A program made the translations under genes and the position numbers. From Tubulanus polymorphus (taxonomy: Eukaryota > Nemertea > Palaeonemertea > Tubulaniformes > Tubulanidae), in the NCBI RefSeq assembly GCF_964204645.1, contig NC_134027.1, positions 15,862,485-15,926,484 of the forward strand: a stretch of 64,000 nucleotides of DNA. The letters are read 5' to 3'. Positions 1 through 10,925 of the stretch are shown here, piece after piece. Below the pieces are notes generated by a model, which made no database searches, was not told where the DNA came from, and saw only the letters and a list, made by a program, of their open reading frames with translations. Every line of letters starts with the position of its first letter. Position 1 is the first letter of the stretch.

Positions 1-1010
1 ACAGTAAATCTTTCGTTATCGTCAGATATGTTCTACGAAAGGCTTTAAAAGTTTATGTTTTACACAAGAAATTTGTTTCCAAGTTCTACATTGTAAAAAA
101 TGTAGGTTTTGCTGAAGGAAGGCACCCGGTGGCGTGACCAAAGAAAATCACCCAAAATATGATAGACCTTCGGACGAATTAAGGGACCCGTGATTAAATT
201 TAAAAAGAAAAAAATCATTTTCTGCGAAAAACAACGTGGGAGTTTGGGAATGTTGATTACATATTGAGAGCCTATTGTTTTATCGATTACATTTTGTTAA
301 AAATTTTTGAGTTAAAAAATGTCAGATTTCTACATTAAATCTCATGGCATTAATAGTTTTATATGTTTTACACTAAAGATTTCTTCCTAAGTATACAACG
401 GATTGCATAGGTACGGAATTAATGGAACAACAGCATTTTAACGGATTATAGCGTATACCAATTTTACTCCAAACGGAAAAGGGGAATAACGTTTGAAGGG
501 AGTAAAAGACACATAAATATAAGATACGTTACAAAAACGCGGCATTTTACTCCCTGGGATTGGCAAAATCTGAGTTAATTATTCAGTACTTATGTGGGAC
601 GGTCATTTTGTAACACGCAGACCGCACGCGTGCCTTATTCTCCGGGACACTACCCTTAGTGATGCTGTGAAACCGGCGCACTTGTTATTCTAAAAAATTC
701 GACCCGTTGCTAGGGACTGAGGCTTTTTGTGGGATTTGAATCCAGTCTTCCAATCGGTTTCTACGGAGAAATACGAACTAAAAATAACATTTTTTGACAT
801 TATTTTGTGAATATTCTTTGTAAATATTCTGAAAATTACACAAATTCATTTTGTTATCCTTCAATCACGTATTTTAACTACCCGCGCGACACGGCCCGCA
901 AGTTTCGACGAAAGTCCGTCCGTGACCGTCATTTTCGTTGCCGCGATTTAGCCAATGCCCATGTGTCCCGGATGTAAACTACATTTTTTGAGAAGGACAG
1001 TATGGAGAAA
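1..1010. other. no recognisable feature
   Basis: AT-rich intronic sequence downstream of exon K. I see no exon of the expected RhoGAP continuation and no named repeat. ACTCC/GGAGTAAAA words around 465-560 form loose inverted pairs. Confidence 0.5.
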
Positions 1011-1460
1011 TGAAAGGCTGAATCCAAGAACATGTCTATCGCCCTTTTGAGCCCAAACATCTACTTTTACTTAGTAGCCACTTGAGAACAATAAGCAATT
1101 AACGATATCGGCTACTTTTCCAGTATTATACATTTCAAAACAGTCACTCTGAAATTGTATTCCTTTCAATTCGGTTGGTTTTATATAGTGGCTGTTTCGA
1201 AGAGTCTACTATAGAAAAGTGACCATTTTAAAACATCTGGATTCGATAGTGCACACTAGCAGTTGAGGTGACTGTAAAACCACCCGTCTGTAAACAGTGA
1301 CTTTGTGATAGTTACTCCTACCATAGCAGCTACTCTCAAAACACATCGTTCCTAAAAGTCAACTATTGAAAAGTGACCATTTTGAGATCGCTTGCCAGAT
1401 TCCCTGTTATAAATACACTGCAGCAACATATGCTTCAGATTTGCAGTGATACGTGACAAT
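1011..1460 (+). repeat. left arm of long inverted repeat
   Basis: From 1011 (TGAAAGGCTGAATCCAAG) the sequence is the reverse complement of 4187 downward. Only scattered substitutions and one 14-base insertion separate the arms over the first 375 bases, and weaker similarity continues to about 1460. The arm itself carries two related subunits, each with GAAAAGTGACCATTTT (near 1215 and 1370). Confidence 0.85.
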
Positions 1461-1990
1461 ATAAACATACTCAGAAACTATAGTGAAAACTCTACTCACT
1501 GATACGCTATAGTTTTGGGTATAGTTCTATTTAGAGTGACTCAGTAAAGATCTGAAGATATTGAAGATACTCTTTGAGGATGTGAAATGTAATGAGCGAT
1601 TCCCAACTCTAACCAATTAAAGTCGAGATTGGAGTTAAATTTGTTTACAAATTGTCAATAGTTATGTAGTTTTAAGATAAATCGAAATTTCCTTCTTTTC
1701 ATGGTGATATAATTCAATTAAGAATTCAATTCTAACAAATGCAGCTATTTCAAAGCATAGGTCTGCATTTATTTTTGATTTAAATTCTTGAATTAAAAGC
1801 GCAATCATACATTCAGGCTAACCTTTCTTTAACAAATCCATGTGGATTTTAAACATCCTAAAGAAATCATCTAAATTGAGCCCATATTTGATCGAATTTA
1901 ATAGCAATAAGAAACTTTAATAGGTATTCAAGATTTCATTTGGATTACAGTAACGGCCTTTGGTAATCGTCACCGGGGTCATGAATGAAG

Positions 1991-2148
1991 AACTCCCGTA
2001 ATAGAATTTTAAATATGATAAAATTTGGTGAAACCGCAACGTTTCGACTGTTGACTAACAGCCATCATCAGGTGGAATGTAGGCATTCCTAAAACGGAGT
2101 GGTTTAACATTGATAAATTTTATGATACAAAATTCTATTGCGGAATTT
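1991..2148 (-). other. stem-loop with hammerhead-like core (possible Penelope-like terminus)
   Basis: Two arms, 1991-2026 and 2116-2148, are inverted copies sharing AATAGAATTTT and ATAAAATTT. Between them, on the minus strand, is CTGATGA (2065-2071), a 6 bp hairpin stem GGCTGT/ACAGTC, then GAAA (2042-2045). CTGATGA-stem-GAAA is the conserved half of hammerhead ribozymes, which are known in Penelope-like element termini. One extra base between CTGATGA and the stem and an unclear stem I argue for a decayed or non-functional copy. Confidence 0.35.
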
Positions 2149-3262
2149 CTTCATTTATCTACAGTTAACGGATTAGAGTATTTTATTCCACTTCTTCAGG
2201 TCCTGTAATCGTTTAGTTCTAGCCCACATTCGCTTCCAAATTCAAGTATTGGTAACGTTATTCTTACTCTGAATGCACTTTTGTCGTCGAATATGGTGCC
2301 ACATATTAGTAGTTATTATTTTATGACAATTTGAGAAAAAGAGGTTAGTTGGAAAAAACTGACAATTATCTTATAATTCAGCGATTCATTGGTTCTTCGA
2401 TTCAGCGAAGTTCAAACATTGTACATTTTGGCAAATTATTTTATTGGCACCTTGAAATAAAGTCAAATAGAGATATTGCGGTGCTAAGTTTATTACTAAG
2501 AGGTAAAACTTTTGGTTCGTGGTCTTTTGGTGGCCAATGCAATTTGTTCATTCGTTCATTAATCACTGTCTAGTTAGCCAGTGTAAGTAACCTGCTGACC
2601 GATAGCTGCTGCTGGGTTTTTGATAACCTATATATAAACAATTTACTCAACTAAGTAGGAAAGTATGTGAAACTGAAATTACAGCCTATCACATTTCTTT
2701 CACTTCTTAAGCCAAACGAAGTTTTCTCTATCAAATGAAATTGCTGATTTCAAAATTACGTGAACATCTCAACACCGCACTTTTATACGCTAATCGTGTG
2801 ATCTTATATAATAAGTTTGTAATTTCATTTCAACCAAACTGTATAATTATGAAATAAGATTTGATCAGGGAATCACTTCTAGCAAGCGATAAAATGATTC
2901 AATATTCATTAACGAACAAGCAGAGAACAGCGTGACAAAGTGAACATCACATGGATTACTTAAAAATTGTTTGTATCGAAATAAACAATAAATTCAAGGT
3001 TAATTCTAAGTATTTTACATACATTTTTTCGGAATATTTTGTGTAGTCTTCATCCAGATAATGAGATAAATAGGACGTAATTAATTTTATGAACATATGA
3101 TTTTATTTGTATATTCCTCTCTCATATATCCTTAAAAACAAACTAAGCCTAAAAGACAAATTTATTCTTTTATCTTTCTTTTCTACAAAATCAAAGATTT
3201 ATGAACGCACCAGAATGTTTTATAATCGCAAATGTAAAACAAACATCTTAAAATTCTAAATT

Positions 3263-3533
3263 CAGGGGCGGATTTAGACCGTGCCGAATTTCAAAGTGCC
3301 TTTTTATTCTTATCTCTGTATCAAAAATTGTCGTTATAACCACCCGAGATACACAATAGATATTTTTCCTAGATATATAACCTATGTTTCTTGACCTCTC
3401 AGAGATGCTCAGAAAGCTCAAATGATAGTGAAATTTAAAAAACATTGCTGATATGCCTTTCCACCCTAAATTAAGAATATATGCCCTTTTTATTGGTCGA
3501 CATGGTCACAACATGCCCCTGGATCCGCCCCTG
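3263..3533. mobile_element. 271 bp hAT-like MITE
   Basis: The ends are CAGGGGCGGAT and its complement ATCCGCCCCTG, flanked by the 5 bp direct repeat AAATT (3258-3262 and 3534-3538). CAGGG termini are typical of hAT elements. There is no coding capacity. It is nested between the arms of the long inverted repeat. Confidence 0.7.
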
Positions 3534-3756
3534 AAATTAGGACTGGCACTATACAATATGTATTAGTATTAACGGATTTAATCCATGATGATGTTATACA
3601 AATCAATAGTTTTCCTATTAGATATTGCTATTTTGTTGAGCGTAATATAAATTAGGGGATTCTTAGCAACTCAAAAACTTTGATTTTCTATTCACAGAAC
3701 TGTATTCAAAGCATACAGAGTTCTGTATACAAAGCATATAGGGTTTAACGGTACCT

Positions 3757-4187
3757 TTGAACCGGTCACGTATCACTGCAAATCTTTAACAGATGCTGCT
3801 ATTTTGAACAGGAAATTATCAAGCCATCTCAAAATGGTCACTTTTCAATAGTTGACTTTTAGGAACGATGTGTTTTGAGAGTAGCTGCTATGGTAGGAGT
3901 TACTATCACAAAGTCACTGTTTACAGACGGGTGGTTTTACAGTCACCTCTACTGCTAGTGTGCACTATCGAAACCAGATGTTTTAAAATGGTCACTTTTC
4001 TATAGTAGACTCTTCGAAACCAACCGAATTGAAAGGAATACAATTTCAGAGTGACTGTTTTGAAATGTATACTACTGGAAAAGAAGCCGATATCATTAAT
4101 TGCTTATTGTTCTCAAGTGGCTGCTAAGTCAAAGTAGACGTTTGGGCTCAGAAGTGCGATAGACATGTTCTTGGATTCAGCCTTTCA
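3757..4187 (-). repeat. right arm of long inverted repeat
   Basis: This is the inverted partner of 1011-1460. The 2.3 kb between the arms has no transposase frame. Together they look like a foldback-type element or the long terminal inverted repeats of a non-autonomous DNA transposon. I cannot see a convincing target duplication. Confidence 0.85.
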
Positions 4188-4529
4188 AATATAGAAAATT
4201 TGAATTTGCCTCATACGCACGATTACCTCGAGGAGCTTCCAGCTCGCGTGAAGGCGCTCGCTGTGCGCTTATTAAGCAAGTAAGAGGTATGAAATATTAT
4301 GAACCTTCTGATATGAAGTCGTAGATATATATGATTATAAAATATGTGACTTATATCAGGGTGACAGATTCTCAAGTATCAGTAGTTGCTTTGTGTTAAG
4401 AACTACAGCGCAATTCACTGTGAGGCGCTTGCAACATTAAAACAAACTTTAAATGCGAGATAGGTCGGGCTGTCAACTAGAGTCGCCTGTGGCAGTTCCC
4501 CAGTATGTCAACAATAGTCACCTGCAGAA

Positions 4530-4648
4530 AGTTAAGGCTTAATCAATGCTTTGTATGAATAAATGCACAATTGCACAGTCAAAGGACCTTAGCTGTGGAA
4601 ACCATGTCATTTAAATTCGCTCCATTTGTATAGTAATAGGCTCAGTAT
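4530..4648 (+). repeat. R2 3'-end fragment beside exon K donor
   Basis: This stretch matches the last part of R2 (compare 6385-6500): both contain CCATGTCATTTAAATTCGCT, then a TTTGTATAGTAATAGGCTCAG-like run. It ends about 40 bases from the exon K splice donor (4682-4687). Confidence 0.6.
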
Positions 4649-4687
4649 AGTACTGAAATGCATAAGAATATGTAGTTAAAAACTTAC

Positions 4688-4819
4688 TACTTGCAGCAAC
4701 AAACTCATCAAAAAGATGCAGTGGGAAAAGTGGCTCTTGAAGTTCTCTGAAGTATAACTTGAAGACTCCAGCAACAGAATTCATATCGGTAGCATCTGCA
4801 CCTAGAAGAGGGTCTTCCC
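4688..4819 (-). CDS. srGAP: srGAP exon K: RhoGAP middle, NSVAGVFKLYFREL
   Basis: This 132 nt exon starts GEDPLLGADATDMNSVAGV and continues through KLYFRELQEPLFP to FDEFVAAS. The family pattern is GEDPL...DINSVAGVLKLYFRGLENPLFP, containing RhoGAP lysine/arginine residues that contact the GTPase. The acceptor is ATTTAG and the donor is GTAAGT, leaving one base of a split codon. The next exon (RhoGAP helices with the family motif NLAICFGPTL) is not found between 1 and 4687. Because no stop or degradation is seen, I infer that it lies left of the window. Confidence 0.92.
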
Positions 4820-4973
4820 CTAAATTATGGATGAGAAAAGAATATCTCAATGGCAGAAGGAGTATAAACATGTATAATCTTCTCTCATTGGCTGCCGAAG
4901 TACATGTACTTCCAAGCATTGGCCAGTCTGTATTTTTCATCCCCATCAGACCTGCTTACCCTAAAATTTCAAC

Positions 4974-5120
4974 ATCAGTAGTATTGCATATTTATCTCAG
5001 TAAAAATAAGCTCACATCAGTAGTTTTTAATATTTGTCTGTCAGTAGTTTCCGATTAAGCATCAGTAGTTTTATATCATAAAATCAGTAGTTTCATTGAG
5101 AGTATCAGTAGTATATCAGA
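4974..5120. repeat. degenerate ATCAGTAGTTT iterations at left end of TIR element
   Basis: About six copies of a word close to ATCAGTAGTTT recur at 20-40 base spacing beside the left terminus (4974, 5014, 5041, 5060, 5082 and 5103, approximate). The position inside the terminus suggests transposase-binding subterminal repeats. Confidence 0.6.
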
Positions 5121-5650
5121 AAACAGAATTAATCGAAAAAATAAAATTGAATATTGTTTACTTTTTAAATTTCTTATTGTTCCTCCTGTCAATGAGAACC
5201 AAAATCTGAGGATCGGAAGGATAACAAGGTGCCCATCGACACTGTTAGATTCACCGCAGAAGTTAGTAAATTGAAGGAGTTTATCATATCCACCATACTA
5301 GACCGTACATTGGTTTAGTAAGGTGCCCTATCAGCTTATACTTGACATAAAAGGAATGCATGTTATGAAAGTATAAGGTAATTAGATTTTAAATGACAAA
5401 CAGTTGTTTATACCATTTTAAGTAGGCCTAATAGATTTTGAAATGAAATACATATATAATCATTATAAATTATAAGCCTCGTAATAAACTATAAGGTTTC
5501 GTTAAATCAAAAGCATCTCAGATGTCATATTCATTTTTTTTTGCTGAAGCTGAAATCAAATCTAGCTGTATAGGGAGATGAGAAAGTATTCTAAGTTCCA
5601 TACAATTTCTGTCAGGATTTTCAGGAGTCAAAGCCAAGACCTAAGGTTAA

Positions 5651-6510
5651 ACAAGAGCCCCAAGAGGCACTATGGCCAGCCTGTCAGCTTTTCATAAAAT
5701 GGCAAATGATGCATTCTGTGGGTTAAATTTGTCCAAATACACTCCCAGTTCGATAGACTATAGTCAATCCCAGGCTAATAATTTATACAATTCAATTGTG
5801 CTTTAGTAGCACAGACCGGGACTGGAGCTGGCAGGAACAAATACCTCAGATAAATCTTTTCCCTTGGTTTTATTGATTTGAATGCGGAATAGAATTGAAT
5901 TTTTCTGAAATGCGCTCAATAAAGTAAAATTGAATTGGGATTTGATATCTTTTTGCAGAATAAAATTTGATTGAATTTGCAGTTTGAGCACATGGCTAAT
6001 TAGCATATCAGGTTATCCATGCAATTTCAGAAAAATCTATTTTTCCCGGACTTTGCAAAATTGTCAATGATATTTTCTGTAGTGCAAATAAAAATATTCC
6101 CCCCAAAAAACAAATCAACTAAACATTTCACGGAAATCGATATTGAATTACAATTTTAGATCTTAAAATATAACCCGGAAGTAAAACGGTAGACGATACC
6201 GCGGGTTCACGTGAAAACCTGCTGATCTACGCGGCTAAGCCAATCATAGAGGAGTCTTTGCTTTCTGATTGGCTTTTTATACCAGATATTTTTGCAATCA
6301 AATTTTCGTCAAAAAGCTCACATAAATTTTAATGAGGCCCTCTTTCGAAATTCAGCTTCATAGGGGTTGGAGAATGGATAACGCTCTAATGAATGATTTG
6401 TAAGAATATATGCTCAGTTGCAAAGTCAAAGAGCCTTTACTCGGGAAACCATGTCATTTAAATTCGCTCAATTTGTATAGCAATAAGCTCAGTCTATGGC
6501 TGGCCTAAAA
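5651..6510 (+). mobile_element. R2 element, copy 1 (HINE-like ends)
   Basis: The 860 bp unit shares its whole length with 44019-44858. It starts ACAAGAGCCC..GGCACTATGGCCAGCC and ends in a small hairpin CAGCC/GGCTG region followed by GGCCTAAAAA. GGCCAGCC near the start is the inverted match of GGCTGGCC at the end. This layout of a subterminal inverted repeat plus 3' hairpin plus CTAAA is the same as in the pearl/HINE-like family below, although the bodies are unrelated. No coding capacity is seen. Confidence 0.65.
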
Positions 6511-8234
6511 ATTGATACCTTGTCTCTCCACTCATTGCTAAACTTAATAGTTGACATAGCCGGCCACATACCTTGTACATTACTTTTTTTTTAAACCATG
6601 ATCAATGACCCAGATACGATATCAGACCCAGCAGTTTAGAAATGAACTGATAAAGTTTTTAACATTTTACAACTAAACAGATTCTTTCTGTGTGGTCGGG
6701 TTTATCAAGTTCAGCTTCCTAATGAATTGTCTATCTATTTTTACACAACAGTGCACCAGCTCGACATGAACATTAAGTACGTGTGAGCGGCATCTATGCG
6801 CCCGATAGAAGTGACAGTCAACATTCCCTCGTAATATCATTCTGACGGCGAGGCAGCTTAAACCACGCCATATGAGAGAGGCGTAAATCGTGCCTTCCCT
6901 ACTACCCTACCGTCTCATCATAAACCTTAGCGTCAAGCAGTAGTGCAAAAAAGACGCTGAGGTTAGGGAGACTATTCCCTCGCGTAGGCAGGATCGTAGC
7001 GAGTCAGCCGCGGCTAAAAAATATGTTCGAATTTAAGTATATACTACACAATATTGGACGACATGTATGGTGTTTTTAATGTGAATTAGAATTGCTTAAA
7101 ATTCATCTGCATATTGATACAAACGTTTTTTTCATCAAGATAATCCTGAGCGTATGCATAATTAAGTTTAATTCAAATATTTTCAAACAAATCTTTTTTT
7201 ATTAACAGAATATCCTTCATCTAAAGATTAACGGCTTTGTTGATTTTGGTGAGCTTCATGAGTTACTAAAACGAGGGCGCTATCATCACAGTTCCGCAGT
7301 AAATACTGCAAACGACGCTGCACATCGACATGCAATTTTCAGCACAGCAAATGAAAAATCATCGTCAATTTTATTTCTTCTTTTGTAGTTTGTAGAATTT
7401 TATTTGTTGTATCAGTAATATAAAAAGCCTACTTGTAAATTCAACATCAAAGGTTGTACAATTCTGCTCGTGTTGTTTACGTAAGTAGATCAAGATGATG
7501 TCACACTACATAGCTAAAATCCCCAAAAAACGACATAAAATTGCCAATTTACCCAATTTAGGCTACATCAATAGCCTTCAAAAGCAGTTGCCACTTAGCT
7601 GCCGTTATAACAGCCAACTAAATGCAGACCTTAGCCCGTGAATCATTTCACACTCGGAGGAGTTAGCGGTCAACACGAATTCAGCACACCGTTTTATACA
7701 AATAGATTACTCCGCGCTGAATCTAAAAACCTCAAGTGTTCTTAATTAACAGACAGTATGTTCAAAATGTGGAATTTAATTTAGCAATATCAATCTTTTC
7801 CCGGGAGTGAATCTACTTCGGTTTTACCAGCTGAACAAATATTTATCTCAATGTTTATTCATACTTGTCTACCACTTAGCATTTTTCAGGTCATGATAAA
7901 ATATTCATTCAAAGTTTTTTCATTTCAAAAACTTTTCATTCAAAAACTGGATGAAAACGTAATCATAATGCGTGCACCAATGTGAACATTGGGATGCTGT
8001 CACGAGTGACTGTGTGTATCGCGTGTGTTATATTGATCACACAAAGCAGCAGCAATGTTGTGAAAAAATAGATAGACGCACGTGTACGCCACTACCATAA
8101 CTCAGTGCTAATCAATACTCCAACCCGATTTCCGAGCAGTAGAAGTAAACGAACGGTACTCCTGTTTTTGAAAGTTCATAACCATATTCACAGATGTGAT
8201 GATATACTTTAGCCCTATTTTCATAAAGGAAGAT
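6511..8234. other. interior of 3.4 kb TIR element, no gene seen
   Basis: There is no open frame above noise and no similarity to other parts of the window. A GC-richer patch at 6770-7020 has imperfect inverted words (AACCTTAGCGTC / GACGCTGAGGTT) that would form a hairpin near 6930-6965. Confidence 0.4.
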
Positions 8235-8345
8235 AAAACAAATCCGTATTTTGAAAAGAACGGATGAAAAACCGTAGTTTTAACGGATCATCCATACTTC
8301 CCTATTTAGCTATTTAAATCCGTAGCAAATACGGAAATCCCGTAG
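8235..8345. repeat. degenerate CCGTA/ACGGA iterations at right end of TIR element
   Basis: Short words such as CCGTA, ACGGA and ATCCGTA recur on both strands in the last 110 bases before the right terminus. They play the same positional role as the left block but with a different word. Confidence 0.5.
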
Positions 8346-8372
8346 GGGTAAGCAGGTCTGCCCCATACTCAC

Positions 8373-8450
8373 CTCTCTCAAAAGCAGCCTTGAATTCATT
8401 TATCTCAACTTGTGATCCAGATATACGGAATATACCTTGATGGTGAAGAC
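8373..8450 (-). CDS. srGAP: srGAP exon J: RhoGAP arginine-finger exon
   Basis: This 78 nt exon, too short to stand out as an open frame, encodes LHHQGIFRISGSQVEINEF and then KAAFER. It matches LQHQGIFRVSGSQVEVNDIKNSFERG of srGAP RhoGAP domains almost residue for residue. The arginine of GIFRISG is the catalytic arginine finger that speeds GTP hydrolysis on the bound Rho-family GTPase, and it is intact. The acceptor is TTATAG, the donor is GTGAGT, and it starts with two bases and ends with one base of split glycine codons. The donor touches the target duplication of a 3.4 kb transposon. Confidence 0.94.
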
Positions 8451-9580
8451 CTATAACATACAATAGACACGATGCATCTTAGAATTGAAATACAAAACAA
8501 AGAACCAAGACATAATGCCCGAAATGAGCTACTGTCATTAGAAAACAATATATTAGGTTTGCAAATCTACCTAGCCCACAGCCCAAATCCTCACACCAAG
8601 TTTCAGGGAGAAATCCAACACACAGAACTTGACTCCACTCGAGAATGCATGACAATCCGACAATTGGGAACCCGCAGTGCTACTGTGGCAATCGAGGATT
8701 CCACGTATGGCAGGCGGGGATCTGCCAGGTTCGCTAGTAGAAATTTCGTCATCCACATTTAATTTCTTCTACATTTCGATTAGATCAAAATGATCTTATC
8801 TCTTAAATTTACAATTAGTTGAGAAAACTATACCGATATCTGAGTAAAAGAATGAAAGTGTTGTGTATTTAGTGGGTGCTGTGAAAATATATGGATTTGG
8901 GAGTCTAAAAATTTAGTTAAAAATTCAATGAAAATGAACCAGTATTGACAACGGATGACCTACTGCTCATCATGCCATCTGGCAGGATAGCTGGTTTTGC
9001 GGGTACCCCATTCAATATTCAACACCCCGGTGAATGTATACATGTTTGAGGGTCCTCCGGGCTTTTTACAGTGAACCCATGAACGACTGTTACATTTTGG
9101 AAGGTAATGGCTATTTCCAATGTGGCACATTCACATTCGATGACAATAGAACATCTCCTGCATTACAGGTCGAGCCCCTGTATTATTGCAGTTAAAATTG
9201 TGCTGATGAATGCTCACTAAAAATCATCAGTGTATAATATTTAAAGGTATTTGCCACACGGTACCTTTAACAGTAGTAAAGTATACAATTAATAGTTATA
9301 TACACTAATACTGTTGCGGCGCACATGTCTGCAACCGATCAATAAATACATAGACATGGAAGTGTTGTAGCAATACCCGGATACGCATTGAAAAGCAATA
9401 AACAGCGATAAACCGGCATTGAATGCTTTTACGGTTCACCCGATTACCAGTCGCACTGGACCAGTGAGACCATCCCCCTATACTTTTACATATGATGGAC
9501 ATACCACTGTGATAGGTTTGCAATGATTAGATTGGATTGCCAGATTACTGGCCTTTTAATTATTGTGTAATTAGGAATAA

Positions 9581-10895
9581 CTAGGGGTCCAGAGACACCA
9601 TGCCCACTTGGGAAGTGATTTCAAATGCTCAACAATCTAACAATTTCAATACATAACGCTCCCTAGTAACAATATACAAAAACCAATGACCTTGAAACCC
9701 ACCACAATCATAGAAAATGTCAGCAGCTATGATTTTGTAATTGATTGTGATAGCAAAATATGCCTCGTTACAAATTTAATATGAAAATACTAAGTTATTC
9801 TACTATTCAACGCCCCCTGGTGACCATATGCAAAACCCAATGACCTTAAAACACACCACAATCGTAGTACATGTCATGAAATACAACTTTGCAATTGATC
9901 ATGGTAGCAAAATATGCCTAGGTACCAATCTAATAAGGAAATACTAAGCTATTCTAATATTCAACGCCCCCTGGTGACTATATGGAATAACTAATATCCT
10001 TAAAAACTCACCACAATGATAGATGATGTCATGAACTACAACTTTGCAATTGATCATGGTAACAAAATATGCCTAGGTACCAATCTAATAAGGAAATACT
10101 AAGTCATTCTACTATTCAACGCCCCCTGGTGACCATATAGAATAACTAATGTCCTTAAAACTCACCAAAATCATCTAAGATGTCATGAGCTACAACTTTG
10201 CAATTGATTGTGGTAACAAAATATGCATAGGTACAAATATAATATAGAAATACTAAGTTATTGTATTATTCAACGCCCCTGGTGGCCACTGACAAAAACC
10301 AATGACCTTGAAACTCACCAAAATCATAGAACACGTTATGGGCTACAACTTTCCAATTGAATATAGTCACACAATATGCTTAAGTATGAATTTAATGTGG
10401 AAAAACTTTTTCCCACCTACGAATGAGTACTGATGACGCCAAGATTGCCGCCAATTGTGTCATAATTGGCTGATCAAAAATACCTGTCTCAGGTATAAAA
10501 CATCCCTTTCCAAAGAATACCCATCACAAATTGCAATGAGAAATGGCAAACCAGTAGGAAGCTACAGGACCAAGAATTCTGGCCAAAATTGACATTTTTG
10601 GGCACTAAAAAGGTCATAGGACGGCCATCTTGAGTCAGGTCGACCCAATTTTTCTATGCTGATGGGCCCTTGGTAGATTCAAATATAAAACAAAGATCTA
10701 GGTAATTGATCAAAGTGTCTTCAAGATTTCCCTCGAAAACTTTGAAAATGTGTAAAAAGTGCTGATTTTGGCGAACAACAATGGCTGCCAGTTGGCCATC
10801 TTGAATCTGACATGGCCAGTTTTTGGGCTGAAGATGTGTCTAGGGTAGATACATGTATAAAGCAAATATCAAGACATTCTAATTGAGCTCTTAAA
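9581..10895 (+). mobile_element. pearl/HINE-like element copy 1, five core units
   Basis: The left end is CTAGGGGTCCAGAGACACC followed by GCCCACTTGGGAAG. The core is a tandem array of about 154 bp units: the landmark CGCCCCCTGG-like word falls at 9657 (variant), 9811, 9965, 10120 and 10274. A unique 3' segment (GATGTGTCTAGGGTAGATAC near 10830) follows. The 3' hairpin is missing, so the copy is cut at about 10895. Internal tandem units, subterminal inverted repeats and a GGAC microsatellite in better copies match what is described for pearl elements and other Helentron-associated elements. Confidence 0.7.
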
Positions 10896-10925
10896 AACAG
10901 TAATAATATGAATTTATGGTAATAA

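Larger units (their letters stand above)
4947..8360. mobile_element. 3.4 kb TIR element filling srGAP intron 10
   Basis: The ends are perfect 15 bp inverted repeats: CAGACCTGCTTACCC at 4947 and its complement ending at 8360. The element is flanked by the 6 bp direct repeat CCCCAT (4941-4946 and 8361-8366). Next to each end is a block of degenerate short iterations (ATCAGTAGTTT-like words at 4974-5120; CCGTA/ACGGA words at about 8235-8345). Subterminal iterations of that kind are typical of DNA transposons that bind their transposase in arrays. No transposase frame is visible, so it is probably non-autonomous. A second repeat (R2) is nested at 5651-6510. Without it, srGAP intron 10 would be about 133 bp. 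The superfamily is unknown to me: the 6 bp duplication fits few animal groups. Confidence 0.8.

Noticed and set aside
2349-2573. 74-residue plus-strand open frame between the inverted-repeat arms
   Set aside because: No transposase or other motif; expected by chance in AT-rich sequence.
5803-6006. 67-residue minus-strand frame
   Set aside because: It lies inside R2 copy 1, and the corresponding stretch of copy 2 has indels that break the frame.
8472-8762. 96-residue plus-strand open frame beside exon J
   Set aside because: No domain pattern, no splice context, and it lies in a non-coding flank of the minus-strand gene.
9657-10425. CRISPR-like regularly spaced repeats
   Set aside because: Units of about 154 bp repeat along their whole length with no unique spacers, which makes them a transposon core array in an animal genome.
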